From Begonia masoniana (Eukaryota; Streptophyta; Magnoliopsida; Cucurbitales; Begoniaceae), in the NCBI GenBank assembly GCA_022432975.1, contig CM039509.1, forward strand, positions 5,767,043 to 5,831,042: DNA of 64,000 nt, read 5' to 3'. Under the pieces are notes generated by a model. It was not told where the DNA came from. It saw only the letters and a program-made list of their open reading frames with translations, and made no database searches. Both the position numbers and the translations under genes were made by a program. Position 1 is the stretch's first letter. Each line of letters begins with the position of its first letter. Shown here one piece after another: positions 45,469-57,122 of the stretch.

Positions 45469-46825
45469 TGTTGACTTAATTAATGTTTAAGTCTAAATGT
45501 GTTTTTGATGATGTGTTTATATGTCTGTAATATAATTTGATTATGTTTATTAAATGTGAAGAACGTATTTTAAATATGAAATTATTTGTTTGGAAATACC
45601 CTTGAAAAGGGTATTTTAGTTGTCTAATGAATCGGGTTAAGTGTACAGGGCTGAAAAACTGATCTGCCGATGGTTTGTTAAAAGTAGACATACACCGATC
45701 ACTAAACGACAAAAGGCAAAGTCGTTCAAAGGTTACTTCTGCCGATGGTGTTTTTCAAACTACTCACACCGATCGCTAAACGACAAAGAAAAGAGGACTT
45801 CCACCGATCGCTAAAAACCTACTCCTGCCGATCACTAAACGACAAAGGCGGAGTCGTTCAAGGCATTTCAGAATCACTCATACCGATGGCGTTTTGAAGT
45901 TGCATATACCGATAGCGGTTCAGTTGGTTAAAGAAACTCATACCGATGGCGGTTCAGCGCTAATGCTTATGCCGATGGAGTTTCAACACCTTTCTACCGA
46001 TGACGTTCAAAGCTTACATCTGCCGATAACATTTCAAGTTGGATCTGCCGATGGCGTTTGATGATACATCTGCCGGTACCGGTTCAAGCACTTTTTGTCG
46101 CATCATCCGATGGCGTTTTAAAGTGCTTCTGCCGATTGTGTTTTTAAAGTCTTCCACCGGTAACCTTCCGCCAGAATTCAAAATAACCGCGAAGCTACAG
46201 TGACGTCGTTTTCAGCCTTAACTCCAGAACATTAATGGAGACGATGAACAGCAATTTCAGATGCAACGGATATCTGCTTGAGTACAGATGCTTCCCAACG
46301 GTAACATTTTTCCATTTGTAGAAAGAAGCATTCAATTATGTGAAGCAGAAATCAGACAGAGTATTTAAGCCGAGGCTAGAGCACGAAGGAATAACTTTTT
46401 GCGAATTTTAATCTTGAGCCCTAACCTGCGAAATTTATCATACTCTGTATTTCTACTACATCTCTTGATTTTAACTTGAGATTTAATTCTTGTGAGAGTG
46501 TAGTCTGAGCTTGCAATTTACAAACTCAAAAATCTGTATAACGCAGTGGATTGTCGCAATCCAGATCTGTAAAAGGCAGTTGATCGGAGCTCGGAATTTC
46601 GATGTGTTTATTCTCGTGAGGAGAAGGTTAAGGATCTTCAAAGAGGAAACCTTGAAGCGTGGATGTAGGCTGGTTTTGGCCGAACCACGTAAAAACCCGT
46701 GTGTTGAATTTTCTCTCTATCCCTCTTTTACTTTTACTGGTTGTTTGTTTGCTGTTAGCTTAAGAGATTTTAAAAAGGTCTAATTCACCCCCCCCCCCCC
46801 CCTCTTAGACAATCTCGATCCTACA
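45469..46825 (+). repeat. 5' LTR of the large Sirevirus
   Basis: TGTTGACTTAATTAATG to CGATCCTACA. From 45660 to 46150 a CCGATGGCG/CCGATCGCTAAACGAC motif recurs about twenty times in variant form. TATA-like TATTTAAG at 46372-46379. A run of 15 C at 46788-46802 compares with 6 C in the 3' LTR. Confidence 0.93.
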
Positions 46826-46892
46826 ATTGGTATCAGAGCTAGGTTAATCATTGTCTAAGTTGTGTTTAAACACTCTGTGAGATATATTTACA

Positions 46893-48457
46893 ATGACATT
46901 CAACACTAACTCCACACACGTAGAAGGTCTAGCTATAAATAGACCTCCCTTCTTTGATGGTAGTGATTATGTTTACTAGAAGGCAAGAATGAAAATATTC
47001 ATTCAAGCCATGGACTTTGAGAATTGGAGCATAATAGAGAATGGTCCTTTTAAGGCCATGAAAGCTGTAGATGGGAAAAGTATCCCTAAGGACTCTATTG
47101 AATTATCTGAGTCCGATAAGAGAAATCTGAGCCTTAATGCCAAGGCAATAAACACTCTGTACTGTGCTCTAAATAGAGATGAATTTAAAAGGGTACAAGG
47201 GTGTGAGAGTGCTCAAGAAATTTGGCACTTATTAGAGGTCACACACGAGGGCACAAATCAGGTGAAGGAGAGCAAACTGAACATGCTCTTTCACGAGTAT
47301 GAACTATTTTCTATGCCTAAGGATGAGTCTGTTTCTTCTATGTTTACAAGATTTACTAACATAACTAATGGTTTGAAAGCTCTTGGTAAATCTTACTCTA
47401 GTGAAGAACAGGTCAGGAAGATCCTCAGATGTCTTCCAAGAAGTTGGCAGCCGAAGGTAACCGCCATTCAGGAAGCAAAGGATCTCAAAGCTCTAAAACT
47501 TGAAGAGATCATTGGATCTCTCATGACACATGAGATCACAATGAGGTCAAACGAGAAGGAAGACCTCAAGGAAAAAGAGGCCACGAAAAGAAAAGATATT
47601 GCTATGAAAGCTACCTCCAGTAAACAAGAAGTATCTGAGGGAGATGAAGAAGAAGATGATGAGGATATAGCCATCATCACTAGGAGATTCAACAAGTTTC
47701 TCCGTAGGAAGAAGCTGCAAGGGAGAAGTTTTCCAAGAAATGAAAAACTTCCTAAAGACAAGGAAATTACCTGCTTTGGGTGCGGCAAGCCTGGCCACAT
47801 GAAGGCAGATTGTCCACAGGCCAAGAAATATCTCAAGAAGTTTAAAAAGAAGGCTATGAAGGCCACTTTGGATGACAGTGAAAGCGACACCTCTTCTTCA
47901 GAAGATGAGGAAGTAGCCAACCTGTGCTTTATGGCACACGAAAATGAGGTTAGTGTTTCCTCAAGTGATAGTGAATCTGATGATGATGGTGATATGGTTG
48001 ATGCATTTAATGATTTGGTAAAACAATTTAGCATGTTAAGGCTAAATATAATTTGTTGAAAAGTAAAAATGCAAGTATAGTTGAAAAGCATGCCAAGGAA
48101 ACCAATCTGCATGAAAAGGAAGTTATTGAACTTAAAAAGAAAAATAAGACTTTGAATAATCTTGTTCTTTGGTTCTCAAATGGTAGCAAGAAGTTAACAC
48201 TGCTGATAGGAAATCATAGAGCTACTCATGATAAGGCAGGTATAGGTTATGATAAGTTCAATAAAAGGAAAGCTTTTAAGAATTTCTTTGTCAAACCTTC
48301 CACCTGTCATGCATGTAATGAAGTAGGACATAAATCCTTTGAGTGTCCTTTAAAATCAAACAATATCAAATCTGGTAGTAAACTTCAATGGGTTCCTAAG
48401 GGAACCAGACCTAACTCTAGGACCCAAAAGGTTTGGGTACCAAAGAAGACAACTTGA
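46893..48457 (+). pseudogene. Sirevirus gag with one stop and one frameshift
   Basis: Starts at ATG 46893; a TAG at 46977 sits where Trp is expected (YVYWKARM). The capsid domain follows (KILRCLPRSWQPKVTAIQEA), then the knuckle CFGCGKPGHMKADC. A shift near 48040-48055 moves to the frame with AGIGYDKFN and a second knuckle CHACNEVGHKSFEC, ending WVPKKTT at TGA 48455-48457. Acidic Ser/Glu/Asp-rich stretches lie between. This last frame is the same as the pol frame. Confidence 0.88.
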
Positions 48458-51400
48458 TCTTTTGTTTTGCAGGTTGACTGTTCTCCCGGGAAGAATCTGT
48501 GGTACCTTGACAGTGGTTGTTCAAGGCATATGACGGGAGACTCAACCAAGTTTGTTGTTGTCAACAAGAAGAAAGGCAGTGTTACTTTTGGTGGAAACCA
48601 AAAGGGCAAGATTGTTGGCATTGGCAACATGGGTAATCCTACTAATCCTACCATTGAAAATGTTTTGCTTGTAGAAGGATTAAAACATAATCTGCTTAGC
48701 ATAAATCAATTGTGTGACAAAGGCTATAAAGTCACTTTTAAATCTAATGCTTGCGTGATCAAAGACAATTCAAATAACAATGTATTGTTCAAAAGCTATA
48801 GAAAAGAAAATGTCTATATTATTGATATGGATGTTATTGAGCATGTTGATGAGAAATGCTTTACTGTTAATTCTTCCCATGATTCTTGGATTTGGCATAG
48901 GAGATTAGGGCATGTAGGGATGGATACCTTAGCTAAGATTACTAAGGAGAATTTAGTTAGAGGGATCCCTAAGATATCCTTTGAGAAGGATAAGGTCTGT
49001 GAAACCTGCCAAATAGGTAAGCAGATCAAAAGTTTCTTTGCATCTAAGAATGCAATTTCTTCTTCAAAGCCTCTCCAACTCCTTCACATGGACCTCTTCG
49101 GTCCTTCTAATATAGCCAGCTTAGGAGGCAAATTCTATGCCTTTGTTATTGTAGATGACTTCTCTAGATTCACCTGGGTACATTTTCTGAAGTCTAAGGA
49201 TGAGACTTTTGATACCTTCTCTAGCTTTAGGAAAAGAGTTCAAAATGAAAAAGAGCTCACCATTGTCGCTATTCGTAGTGATCATGGTGGAGAATTTGAA
49301 AATGAAAGATTTGAACTCTTGTGTCTCAAACATGGAATTGAGCACAACTTCTTCTCCCTTAGAACCCCTCAGCAAAATGGTGTTGTTGAGAAGAAAAATA
49401 GGTCTCTCCAAGAGCTAGCTCGAACTATGCTTAATGAAAACTCTCTTCCTAAGTATTTCTGGGCTGAAGCTGTTGCAACAGCCTGTTATGTGCTTAATCG
49501 GGTCTCAATAAGACCTATTCTTGAGAAAACTCCATATGAGCTCTGGAGTGGAAAAACTCCTTCTGTCAAGTACTTTAGAGCCTTTGATAGTAAATGCTTT
49601 ATCCTCAACACTAAGGATAACTTAGGAAAATTCGATTCCAAATCTGATCTTGGAATTTTTCTTGGTTATTCTCTTACCAGTAAAGCATATAGGGTTTTCA
49701 ATAAGAGAACTCTAGTTGTAGAAGAATCAGTTCATGTCAACTTTGATGAGACCCCTTATCCCACAATCAATGTGGATGAGGATGATACTTTGCATAAACA
49801 ACTGGATTCTCTTTCTTTAGAAAAGCCTAGTGATTCTCTTCAAGTAGAAAAATCTTTAGAACCCTCTTCTACTTCTCTAGATTTTGTTCCTATCAATGAT
49901 GAAAATTCTACTCTTCCTAGAGATTGGAAATACGTTAAAGACCATCCTTTAGATGAAGTCTTAGGTGATCCTTCATTAGGAGTTAAGACTAGATCCTCTC
50001 TTAGGAACCTCTGTGCCAATGTGGCATTCATTTCTCAAGTAGAGCCTAAGAAATTTGAAGAGGCCGAAAATGATGAGAATTGGATTATGGCTATACAGGA
50101 TGAATTAAATCAATTTGAAAGGAGCAATGTTTGGGAACTTGTTCTACGGCCTAAGGATCATCCCATTATAGGAACTAAATGGGTTTATAAGAATAAATTA
50201 GATGAAAATGGGATTGTGGTTAGAAACAAGGCCAGACTAGTTGCTAAGGGATACTCTCAAGAAGAGGGTATTGATTTTGAGGAATCCTTTGCCCCTGTAG
50301 CTAGATTAGAGTCAATAAGAATGCTTCTAGCTTTTGCCTGCTACAAGAACTTCACACTCTTTCAAATGGATGTAAAGAGTGCATTCTTAAATGGTTATAT
50401 CAATGAAGAAGTTTTTGTTGAGCAACCCTTAGGTTTTGAAGCTTTTGATAAACCCGACCATGTCTACAAATTAAGGAAAGCTCTTTATGGTCTTAAGCAG
50501 GCTCCTAGAGCTTGGTATGATAGATTGAAGAATTTCCTTGAGGAAAGGAATTTCAAAAGGGGAAATACAAATTCAACTCTATTTACCATCCAAAAGGATA
50601 AAGACATTCTGTTAGTTCAAATTTATGTCGATGACATTATTTTTGGATCAACTAATGTCAACATGTGTAATGAATTTTCCTCCCTCATGCAAAGTGAATT
50701 TGAGATGAGTATGATGGGGGAGTTAAAATTCTTCTCAGGTTTCCAGATTAGTCAATCTCCTGATAAAATTTTCTTCTGTCAAGAAAAATACATCAAGGAA
50801 CTTCTAAAGAAATTTGGTTTAGAATCTGTCAAGTCTTCCAAGACTCCTATGAGTACCACAACTAAATTGGATAAAGATGAGAAAGGAATAAGTGTTGATA
50901 TTAAAAAATATCGTGGTATGATTGGTTCATTGTTATATCTGACTACAAGTAGGCCAGATATACTCTTTAGTGTTTGTCTTTGTGCTAGATTTCAAGCTGC
51001 TCCTAAGGAATCTCACTTAACTGCTGTCAAAAGGATTTTCAAATATTTAAGTGGGACACCTGACCTAGGATTATGGTATCCAAAAGGCACCTCTTTTGAT
51101 CTGATTGGATATTCAGATTCTGATTATGCAGGTAGTCTAGTTGATAGGAAAAGCACTAGTGGCACCTGTCAGTTCTTAGGTGAATCTTTAGACTCCTGAT
51201 ATTCTAAGAAACAGAATTCTGTTGCATTGTCAACTGCTGAGAGTGAATACATTGCTGCAGGCAGTTGTTGTGCACAAATGCTTTGGATGAAACAGACTTT
51301 GAAAGATTATAATCTGTTTTATGATAGGATTCTTATTCAGTGTGATAACACCAGTGCTATCAACATTTCTAAAAATCCTATTCAGCATTCTAGAACAAAG

Positions 51401-51574
51401 CATATCGATGTCAGATATCACTTCATAAGAGAGCATGTTCTAAGAGGTGATATCTCCTTAAAGTTTGTAAATTCTGTAGATCAATTGGCCGACATATTTA
51501 CAAAACTGTTGGATGAAAAGACCTTCAATAATATAAGAATAAGATTAGGTATCATTCAGTTTGAGAAAAGCTAA
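48458..51574 (+). pseudogene. Sirevirus pol: protease, integrase, RT, RNase H; one nonsense codon
   Basis: Open from just after the gag stop. Protease [14 protein letters not shown]. Pre-integrase [13 protein letters not shown] and CETCQIGKQ. Integrase [18 protein letters not shown] and [46 protein letters not shown] and the YVDD box in [14 protein letters not shown]. RNase [23 protein letters not shown] at 51197-51199 replaces the Trp expected in the SWxSKKQ motif. The frame continues to 51574 with STAESEYIAAGSCC and KHIDVRYHFIREHV. Otherwise uninterrupted for 1,000 codons, so only recently dead. No separate pol start is needed if the gag stop is read through. Confidence 0.92.
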
Positions 51575-51888
51575 GTTTCCTCTGTTGGTGAATCTTGAGT
51601 GATAGAGCAGTTTTTGTCTGTGAGGGCATCAGTTGATGCATTGCAATCGATAGGCATCGGCAGATGCACATCTACAGATAGGCATCGGTTGATATAATCT
51701 TAATCTGCTGACACGGGTGACTCATCGGATGATGTCTGTTTTACACGTGTGACTTCATCTCGTCGGGCGATGCCCTATTCCATTTAAACTTTATTTCTTC
51801 TCCGAGACGCTTCATCTTTCGCGCACTTTTAAAAAACCTCTGCTTCCAATCCTCTTTCTCTCTAGGTTTTCTTCTTCGAATCATTCAA

Positions 51889-53912
51889 ATGGCTTCATCA
51901 TCTCTCGTTCTTCCTAAACCAGCCAAGAAGAAGGCTAAAGTTTCAGCTCATCCGCGTCGTGTGATTCCTCGTGCAAACGTGTGGCCATCTCTCTTCTTCA
52001 CCAGTCAAGCCTCAGAAGCAAGGTATCATGACGACTATAAGCATAAATCTCTGATTCCCTGTCGTGGTATTTACTTTGAAGACTTTTCTGGCATGGACAT
52101 TGTTGAACTCTTGAAGGATCTTGGGTTATTAGGACTGTTTGAAGTAGAATCTTACTGTTTGAAGCCATCCGTATGTTTTATGCCAATTTGAGTTTTACCT
52201 CTGATTTCTCCAAAATTAAGAATTATGTGTATGGAAAGCACATAGAACTCTCACCCCAATCAATAAATTCTATTCTGGAGTGCTCCCATCTAGATAGCTG
52301 CCCTCACCTTTATGATTCAGGATCTGAACCTCCTTTCTATGGTACCTCTGAGGGTCGTGGTTTTCTCAAGACTATCGCTCTAGACCCAAACCAAACCCCT
52401 GATCATCTTAAGGGCAAACATCTGACCATAAGGGCCAGGTTATTGCATCAAATGATAGGGTACAACATTGTCCCTAAGGGTGGTCACCACGATGAGGTGA
52501 GTGCAATGGAACTCTTTGTTCTGTTTGCACTTTAGCACAAGACCCCTTTCAACCTGGGATTTGTTGTTATCAGACGGATGATTCAGGCTGTGTCAACCAA
52601 GGCCACCTCTCTGCCTTACAACTTGCTTCTCATGAGAATATTTTCACAGCTAGATGTTGTATTTCCAGAGGATGAAGATCCTGTTCGTCTTCAACCCTCC
52701 AGTAACTATTCCCAAACTACCCTGAAGAAAATGAGAATCAAGAAAACAAGAAAAGGGGAGTTTGTCTTGGATGTGGCTAAGATAAAGGCTACTAAGGCAG
52801 CCTCTATTAAGCTTGGGAAGAGGAAACTTATCCTGTAAGAGGAATCTGTTTAAGAAGGTATGAATGAATCTGAGATTCCTGCATTTGATAATTCACCTTC
52901 TACCTCTCAGGTGTTTCGTTCTCATCCTCCTCGCCTTTCCCTTTCACCTTTTGTTCCTAGTCTTCCTCCTTCTCCTCCACATCCTACATTAGTGGCACAT
53001 TCCACTCCATTATCTGTGCCCTCATCCCTTCCACCTTCCCCTCCACCTATACTTTTGGTACCTTCTCTCCCTCCTCCAGTCCAAACACCTCCTGTCCAAC
53101 CAGCTCCACTAGTCCAAGTCTCCTCTCCAATTCAATCAGTTACTCCTGCCACTCCTCTGACTTATCAGCGGAGATTTTCAATGAGTGAGACTCAGTTCAA
53201 TGATTTAAAGGCTACTATTGACAGTCTAGGGTCAGCCCTCTATCAGCTTGAACAGTCTCTAGACGCCAAGCTTGCGAAGACCCAAAAGAACATGAGCATT
53301 GCTGTGGATACTGGTCTTGAGTTGTTGGCAACGAAAGTGGATGGTCACAGACGCCTTGTTGTCAGGGAACTTGAGTCTCTTAGATCTTCAGTTGAAGATC
53401 TGAACCCCGAACCCGTCCCTGGACCATCCAGTTCAGTCTGTGTCAAAGTGGCTTGTTCTGAAGACTTCCTCCCACCGATCATCTGACCAGAGGAAGGTGA
53501 CGATGCTCGGCTACTGCCCTTAGATCTTCAGGAGGCTGCTCTGACATTCTCTCCACCTGCTGCTCCTTCTGTCCATGAGCCATTTTTAGTGTCCTCAAGT
53601 CCTATGGATGCATCTCTTACTGCTTCTCCTGCTGTAGAGCCTCTTCCTTGTCTGGACATGCTGCTGTTTCCAGAAATCTCTTCAATTTCAGCTCCCTGCT
53701 TGGATTTGGTGGTCTCTCAAGGACCCTCTCCATCTACTGCTCCTCATCCAGCGCCTTCTCCCTGTCAGGCTTTAGTGATCTATCAAGCACCACTACCTCC
53801 AGCTATTGATTCACTTCAAGCAATTGTGGATGCTTACTTCTCCCCGCACCTTGAAGAGCATTCTTGGATTCACCAAGCCTTTTGGGATCATTTTTTAGCC
53901 TTCTTTAAATAG
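51889..53912 (+). pseudogene. Third ORF of the Sirevirus (env-like position), broken
   Basis: Downstream of pol in the same sense. The first part (51889-52191) starts MASSSLVLPKPAKKKAKVSA. A shift near 52180 leads to a frame that stays the same to 53912 with stops at 52533, 52836, 53484 and nearby. The second part (YANLSFTSDFSKIKNYVYGK, ARLLHQMIGYNIVPKGGHHD) resembles the domain annotated as putative plant transposon protein in proteins of such elements. Then a Pro/Ser-rich stretch (52900-53160) and a probable coiled coil (FNDLKATIDSLGSALYQLEQ). I see no signal peptide or clear membrane anchor, so env-like describes position only. Confidence 0.7.
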
Positions 53913-54224
53913 ATGATTTTTTTTTCTCAATTTTATTCCTACTCTAATGTTGAATACTCTGATGTTTCCTTATTGATATTATTGTGTTGAATGCATTGCT
54001 TCTGTTGTCCCTCTGCTTGTTTTTGATAATGTCAATGGGGGAGAACATATTTGATTTGATTGATGTTGCTTGAGAAATTAATCAGAATTGATATGAATTG
54101 TGTATGCATGTTTTGAGAATCAGAACGAAATTGAAATATATGCATATGCTGTGGGGGAGCTAGGATTATGGGGGAGAGTTGTACTTAATCAAATTTAGGT
54201 TGTCATCATCAAAAATGGGGAGAT

Positions 54225-55582
54225 TGTTGACTTAATTAATGTTTAAGTCTAAATGTGTTTTTGATGATGTGTTTATATGTCTGTAATATAATTTGATTAT
54301 GTTTATTAAATGTGAAGAATGTATTTTAAATATGAAATTATTTGTTTAGAAATACCCTTGAAAAGGGTATTTTAGTTGTCTAATGAATCGGGTTAAGTGT
54401 ACAAGGCTGAAAAACTGATCTGCCGATGGTTTGTTAAAAGTAGACATACACCGATCACTAAACGACAAAAGGCAAAGTCGTTCAAAGGTTACTTCTGCCG
54501 ATGGTGTTTTTCAAACTACTCACACCAATCGCTAAACGACAAAGAAAAGAGGACTTCCACCGATCGCTAAAAACCTACTTCTGCCGATCACTAAACGACA
54601 AAGGCGGAGTCGTTCAAGGCATTTCAGAATCACTCATACCGATGGCGTTTTGAAGTTGCATATACCGATAGCGGTTCAGCTGGTTAAAGAAATTCATACC
54701 GATGGCGATTCAGCGCTAATGCTTATGCCGATGGAGTTTCAACGTGTTTCTGTCGATGACGTTCAAAGCTTACATCTGCCGATAACATTTCAAGTTGGAT
54801 CTGCCGATGGCGTTTGATGATACATCTGCCGGTACCAGTTCAAGCACTTTTTGTTGCATCATCCGATGGCGTTTCAAAGTGCTTCTGCCAATTGTGTTTT
54901 TAAAGACTTCCACCGGTGACCTTCCGCCAGAATTCAAAATAACCGCGAAGCTACAGTGACGTCGTTTTCAGCCTTAACTCCAGAACATTAATGGAGACGA
55001 CGAATAGCAATTTCAGATGCAACGGATATCTGCTTGAGTACAGATGCTTCCCAACGGTAACATTTTTCCATTTGTAGAAAGAAGCATTCAATTCTGTGAA
55101 ACAGAAATCGACAGAGTATTTAAGTCGAGGCTAGAACACGAAAGAATAACTTTTTGCGAATTTTAATCTTGAGCCCTAACCTGCGAAATTTATCATACTC
55201 TGTATTTCTACTACACCTCTTGATTTTAACTTGAGATTTAATTCTTGTGAGAGTGTAGTCTGAGCTTGCAATTTACAAACTCAAAAATCTGTATAAGGCA
55301 GTGGATTGTCGCCCGTGAAGAACAATCCAGATCTGTAAAAGGCAGTTGATCGGAGCCCAAAATTTCGATCTGTTTATTCTCGTGAGGAGAAGGTTAAGGA
55401 TCTTCAAGGGGAAAATCTTGAAGCATGGATGTAGGCAGGTTTTGGCCGAACCACGTAAAAACCCGTGTGTTGAATTTTCTCTCTATCCCTCTTTTACTTT
55501 TACTGGTTGTTTGTTTGCTGTTAGCTTAAGAGATTTTAAAAATGTCTAATTCACCCCCCTCTTAGACAATCTCGATCCTACA
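54225..55582 (+). repeat. 3' LTR of the large Sirevirus
   Basis: Preceded by the purine tract AAAAATGGGGAGAT; begins TGTTGACTTAATTAATG and ends CGATCCTACA followed by AACTC. Contains the CCGATGGCG repeat region (54420-54910). Confidence 0.93.
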
Positions 55583-56958
55583 AACTCTACCTTGTTCAGG
55601 CGCTTAAAAGACACGAGCCCGGACTTGCAGTTGATGGTGGCGTGATGTCTAAACAGCCAGTCCATCCCCAGAATTACCTCGTATCCTTTCATACCGATGA
55701 TGATAAGATTGGCATACAATTTCTGGTCTCCAACTGACACTATATCACCCTGCTCTGCCTGCTCGGAGTGCATAAACTCTCCGGATGGTATCATGACACT
55801 GTAGGGTTGATCTGACGGCACAATACATAAGTTCTCCCTACCCACAAAGTCCATTGCCACAAACGAATGTGTGGCCCCCGTGTCCAACAAAGTATAAGCA
55901 GGTGCATCACAAATCAATACTGTACCTGTGATCGCCGTGTGCTGTGTGTCATCATCATCCTCTATCATTGCAAAAACCCTTGGCACGGCTCGATTCGGTT
56001 TCATGTCGGGCATTGGGCAATCCCGGACGTGATGGCCCTCCTTGTCGCATCGAAAGCAATGGCCAGTAAAGAGTCTGCATTCCCCCATATGATTTCTCTG
56101 GCAACGCGGGCATACAGGAAGTTGAGGAGCTCCCATTGGTCTTTTCCCCTTGTCCTGATAAGCGGCAATCTCATTAGGTCTCTTAACACCTCTGTTCTGT
56201 TGCCGTTGTGGTTGCCCAACCTGACCCCTTTGTTGTTGCTGTTGAGGGGCATCGTGTAGGATTCTCTTTGATGTATCTCTATATCTCTGAGACTTCGCCT
56301 CTAAGGCTTCCAACTGATAAGCCTTGGCCACTACCTTCGTATACGGGGCCTCGTCAATTCCCCCGGTTGTAATCCCCCGTAAGAGGTCCAGCTTCAGACC
56401 CTGAATAAATTGGTGTACCTTGTTTTCATCGGTGGCCACTAGATGAGTTGCGTATCGAGATAGTGACTCGAAATTCTGAACATACTCGGCCACCGTTCCA
56501 AATTGTCGCAGTCGAGAGAATTCGATCATCTTCTCCTTCCTCACACTGCGGTTGAAGTATTTCTCATAGAAAATTCTTTTGAATCCTTCCTAGCTCAATG
56601 CCACGGTAGATGACTGCACCGTGTCCCACCAAAATCCAGCATTTTTGGTGAGATAGAACGAGGTACATATTACTTTCTTGCTTTCTTCCACCTCCGCGTA
56701 GTTTAACATTTTCTCTATCACCCGGATCCATTCCTCGGCGTGAGTAGGGTCTGTCAATAATCCATCAAATGTAGGCGGTTGGAGTCGCCTGAATCTATCC
56801 CCACTGGTGTCACGTGGAGCATTCCCATGATTATTATTTCCATTATCTTCCCTGGCCATCATGCGTTCTATCATGAGTGACTGAACACCGACCAGCTCGG
56901 TTAGACGATCGAGAGCGTCGCCTCTTTCGTTTGCATCACCTTGATTCCCTCTCACCAT
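55583..56958 (-). pseudogene. Gypsy B gag and protease
   Basis: Gag starts MVRGNQGDANERGDALDRL at 56958. The capsid part (FRRLQPPTFDGLLTDPTHAE, FYLTKNAGFWWDTVQ) runs to a stop at about 56591, where the frame otherwise continues (EKYFNRSVRKEKMIEFSRL, QFGTVAEYVQNFESLSRYAT). Two zinc-binding stretches follow: CPRCQRNHMGEC and CFRCDKEGHHVRDC. Protease has LLDTGATHSFVA and VILGMDWLFRHHATI. The frame is cut after KVEFV by the Sirevirus insertion. Apart from one stop it is well preserved. Confidence 0.9.
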
Positions 56959-57106
56959 TTCTAGAAAATCCTATACGAAATAACGAACTCAACTTAATAA
57001 ACAAAACGGGTACAAAAACTTAAACACTTACAGTCGGTGGGGCGATCTCAAGTGGCAGATTGCGCAGTCAGACTGTTTACAGAATCGCTTTTAAAACCCA
57101 GTTTTT

Positions 57107-57118
57107 GCTCTGATACCA
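57107..57118 (-). other. Primer-binding site of gypsy B
   Basis: TGGTATCAGAGC on the minus strand, four bases inside the LTR edge, complementary to initiator tRNA-Met. Confidence 0.85.
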
Positions 57119-57122
57119 TAAC

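Larger units (their letters stand above)
45469..55582 (+). mobile_element. Complete Sirevirus-type copia element (10,114 bp) with a third ORF
   Basis: LTRs 45469-46825 (1357 bp) and 54225-55582 (1358 bp), target duplication AACTC (45464-45468 and 55583-55587). Primer site TGGTATCAGAGC at 46828. Gag, then pol in copia order (protease, integrase, RT, RNase H), then a further coding region at 51889-53912. Several GGGGGAG-like polypurine motifs (near 54038, 54151, 54170 and 54216) precede the 3' LTR, as described for Sireviruses. The LTRs show a few percent of differences plus an 11-base insertion in the 3' LTR, so the insertion is older than the Sirevirus at 13.9 kb. A few nonsense codons and shifts make it currently defective. 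Confidence 0.95.
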
